Program-made: the position numbers and the translations under genes
The notes under the pieces: model-generated
What the model saw: only the letters and a program-made list of their open reading frames with translations
Databases searched by the model: none
Told to the model about the DNA's origin: nothing
Part shown: one piece after another, positions 36,245 to 36,705 of the stretch
Layout of the letters: each line of letters begins with the position of its first letter
Position numbering within the stretch: the stretch's first letter is position 1
DNA from: a virus
DNA length: 36,705 nt
Direction: 5' to 3' (one strand)
Virus record (IMG/VR): IMGVR_UViG_3300020215_000099
Coordinates: 1 to 36,705 of that record

Positions 36245-36705
36245 TTAGCTTATCGTCGTTGCACGAATAATGTAGTTAAGAATGATCGTCGGCTGAACGA
36301 TGTTGTGTGCATCGCCGCTACCTTGAGAAGAGATCGTGTGGTTATGTCCTGCGTCCGCAGCATCGTAGCCAGCAGAAAATACAATAGGATCAGACGCTCC
36401 AACGGTCGATATGTCTTTCGATGTTCTGCGGTAGGCCGTGTTCGTGCCTGTAGTTCCACCGTGATCGTGCGCAGCTAACTGTGCGACTGTGAGTGTATGG
36501 GTTTCCGATCCGCCAGTGGCACCTAACGTGTCACCGTTGATGCCGTTCAATGTTGAAGCGGGCGCGGTTAAACGATTCTCTGAAGTTCCGCCCATGTCAT
36601 CTTGACCAGCGATAACGCGGCCTCTGATGTCAGGTATGTTGAACGTTGTAGATCCGTCACCTGAGCCATAAGTAGTTCCGATAGCTGTGAATAGATCTGC
36701 GTAAG
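36245..36705 (-). CDS. Tail-collar domain protein, C-terminal part (5' end outside the window)
   Basis: The frame enters from the right edge and reads LFTAIGTTYGSGDGSTTFNI, then PDIRGRVIAGQDDMGG, the phage tail-collar domain. It continues with THTLTVAQLAAHDHG and AGHNHTISSQGSGD, the His-rich segments typical of trimeric tail-fibre tips, and ends IILNYIIRATTIS. It would be part of the receptor-binding fibre or collar. Only about 153 residues are in the window. Confidence 0.88.
   Translation of the reverse strand, partial: YADLFTAIGTTYGSGDGSTTFNIPDIRGRVIAGQDDMGGTSENRLTAPASTLNGINGDTLGATGGSETHTLTVAQLAAHDHGGTTGTNTAYRRTSKDISTVGASDPIVFSAGYDAADAGHNHTISSQGSGDAHNIVQPTIILNYIIRATTIS

Overview
The window reads as most of the genome of a temperate, tailed double-stranded DNA bacteriophage, probably with a podovirus-like short tail, that infects a Gram-negative host. 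The evidence is a large terminase, a portal protein, a block of helical and Gly-rich virion proteins typical of podovirus ejection proteins, a tail-collar protein, a tyrosine integrase, a complete phage replication set, and several envelope or lysis genes (M15 endolysin, membrane-anchored transglycosylase, XhlA-like protein, lipoproteins with lipoboxes, a GT9 glycosyltransferase). The host genus cannot be named from the sequence. No rRNA, tRNA, CRISPR array or insertion sequence was seen.

Layout. (1) 1-3772, minus strand: portal (running off the left edge), large terminase, probable small terminase. (2) 3773-5174: mostly non-coding, with two small plus-strand genes, a long hairpin/dyad and an iteron-like repeat cluster that is a good origin candidate. 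(3) 5175-7277, minus: primase-helicase. (4) 7360-24030, plus: one long, tightly overlapping gene series with lysis genes, an AAA+ ATPase, a serine protease, a ClpP-like peptidase, RuvC-like resolvase, family A DNA polymerase, Cas4-like nuclease, a possible ssDNA-binding protein, a nucleotide diphosphohydrolase relative, a GroES-like co-chaperonin, a 3'-5' exonuclease, GT9, and two paralogous minimal tyrosine recombinases. (5) 24056-27739, plus: about fifteen very small genes joined by ATGA overlaps, mini-ORFs and a recurring GATAAAGG start-associated sequence. (6) 27757-28235, minus: a two-gene island with a leaderless-looking promoter. (7) 28253-31156: two plus genes, an integrase with an att/operator-like region in front of it, two small genes and a ribbon-helix-helix regulator. 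(8) 31174-36705, minus: lipoprotein and XhlA-like gene, three large virion proteins, a GNAT enzyme and the C-terminal part of a tail-collar protein entering from the right edge.

Both edges cut minus-strand structural genes, and the order portal-(missing)-tail fits a circular or circularly permuted genome whose capsid and tail genes lie in the missing few kilobases. Replication would use the primase-helicase, polymerase, nucleases and resolvase, with a likely origin beside the helicase gene. The most unusual aspects are the pair of 240-residue recombinases, twin 11-codon ORFs coupled to genes at both ends, a dyad shared between a strong promoter and the origin region, a polymerase whose motif C reads HDF instead of HDE, and a set of proteostasis genes spread along the plus-strand operon.
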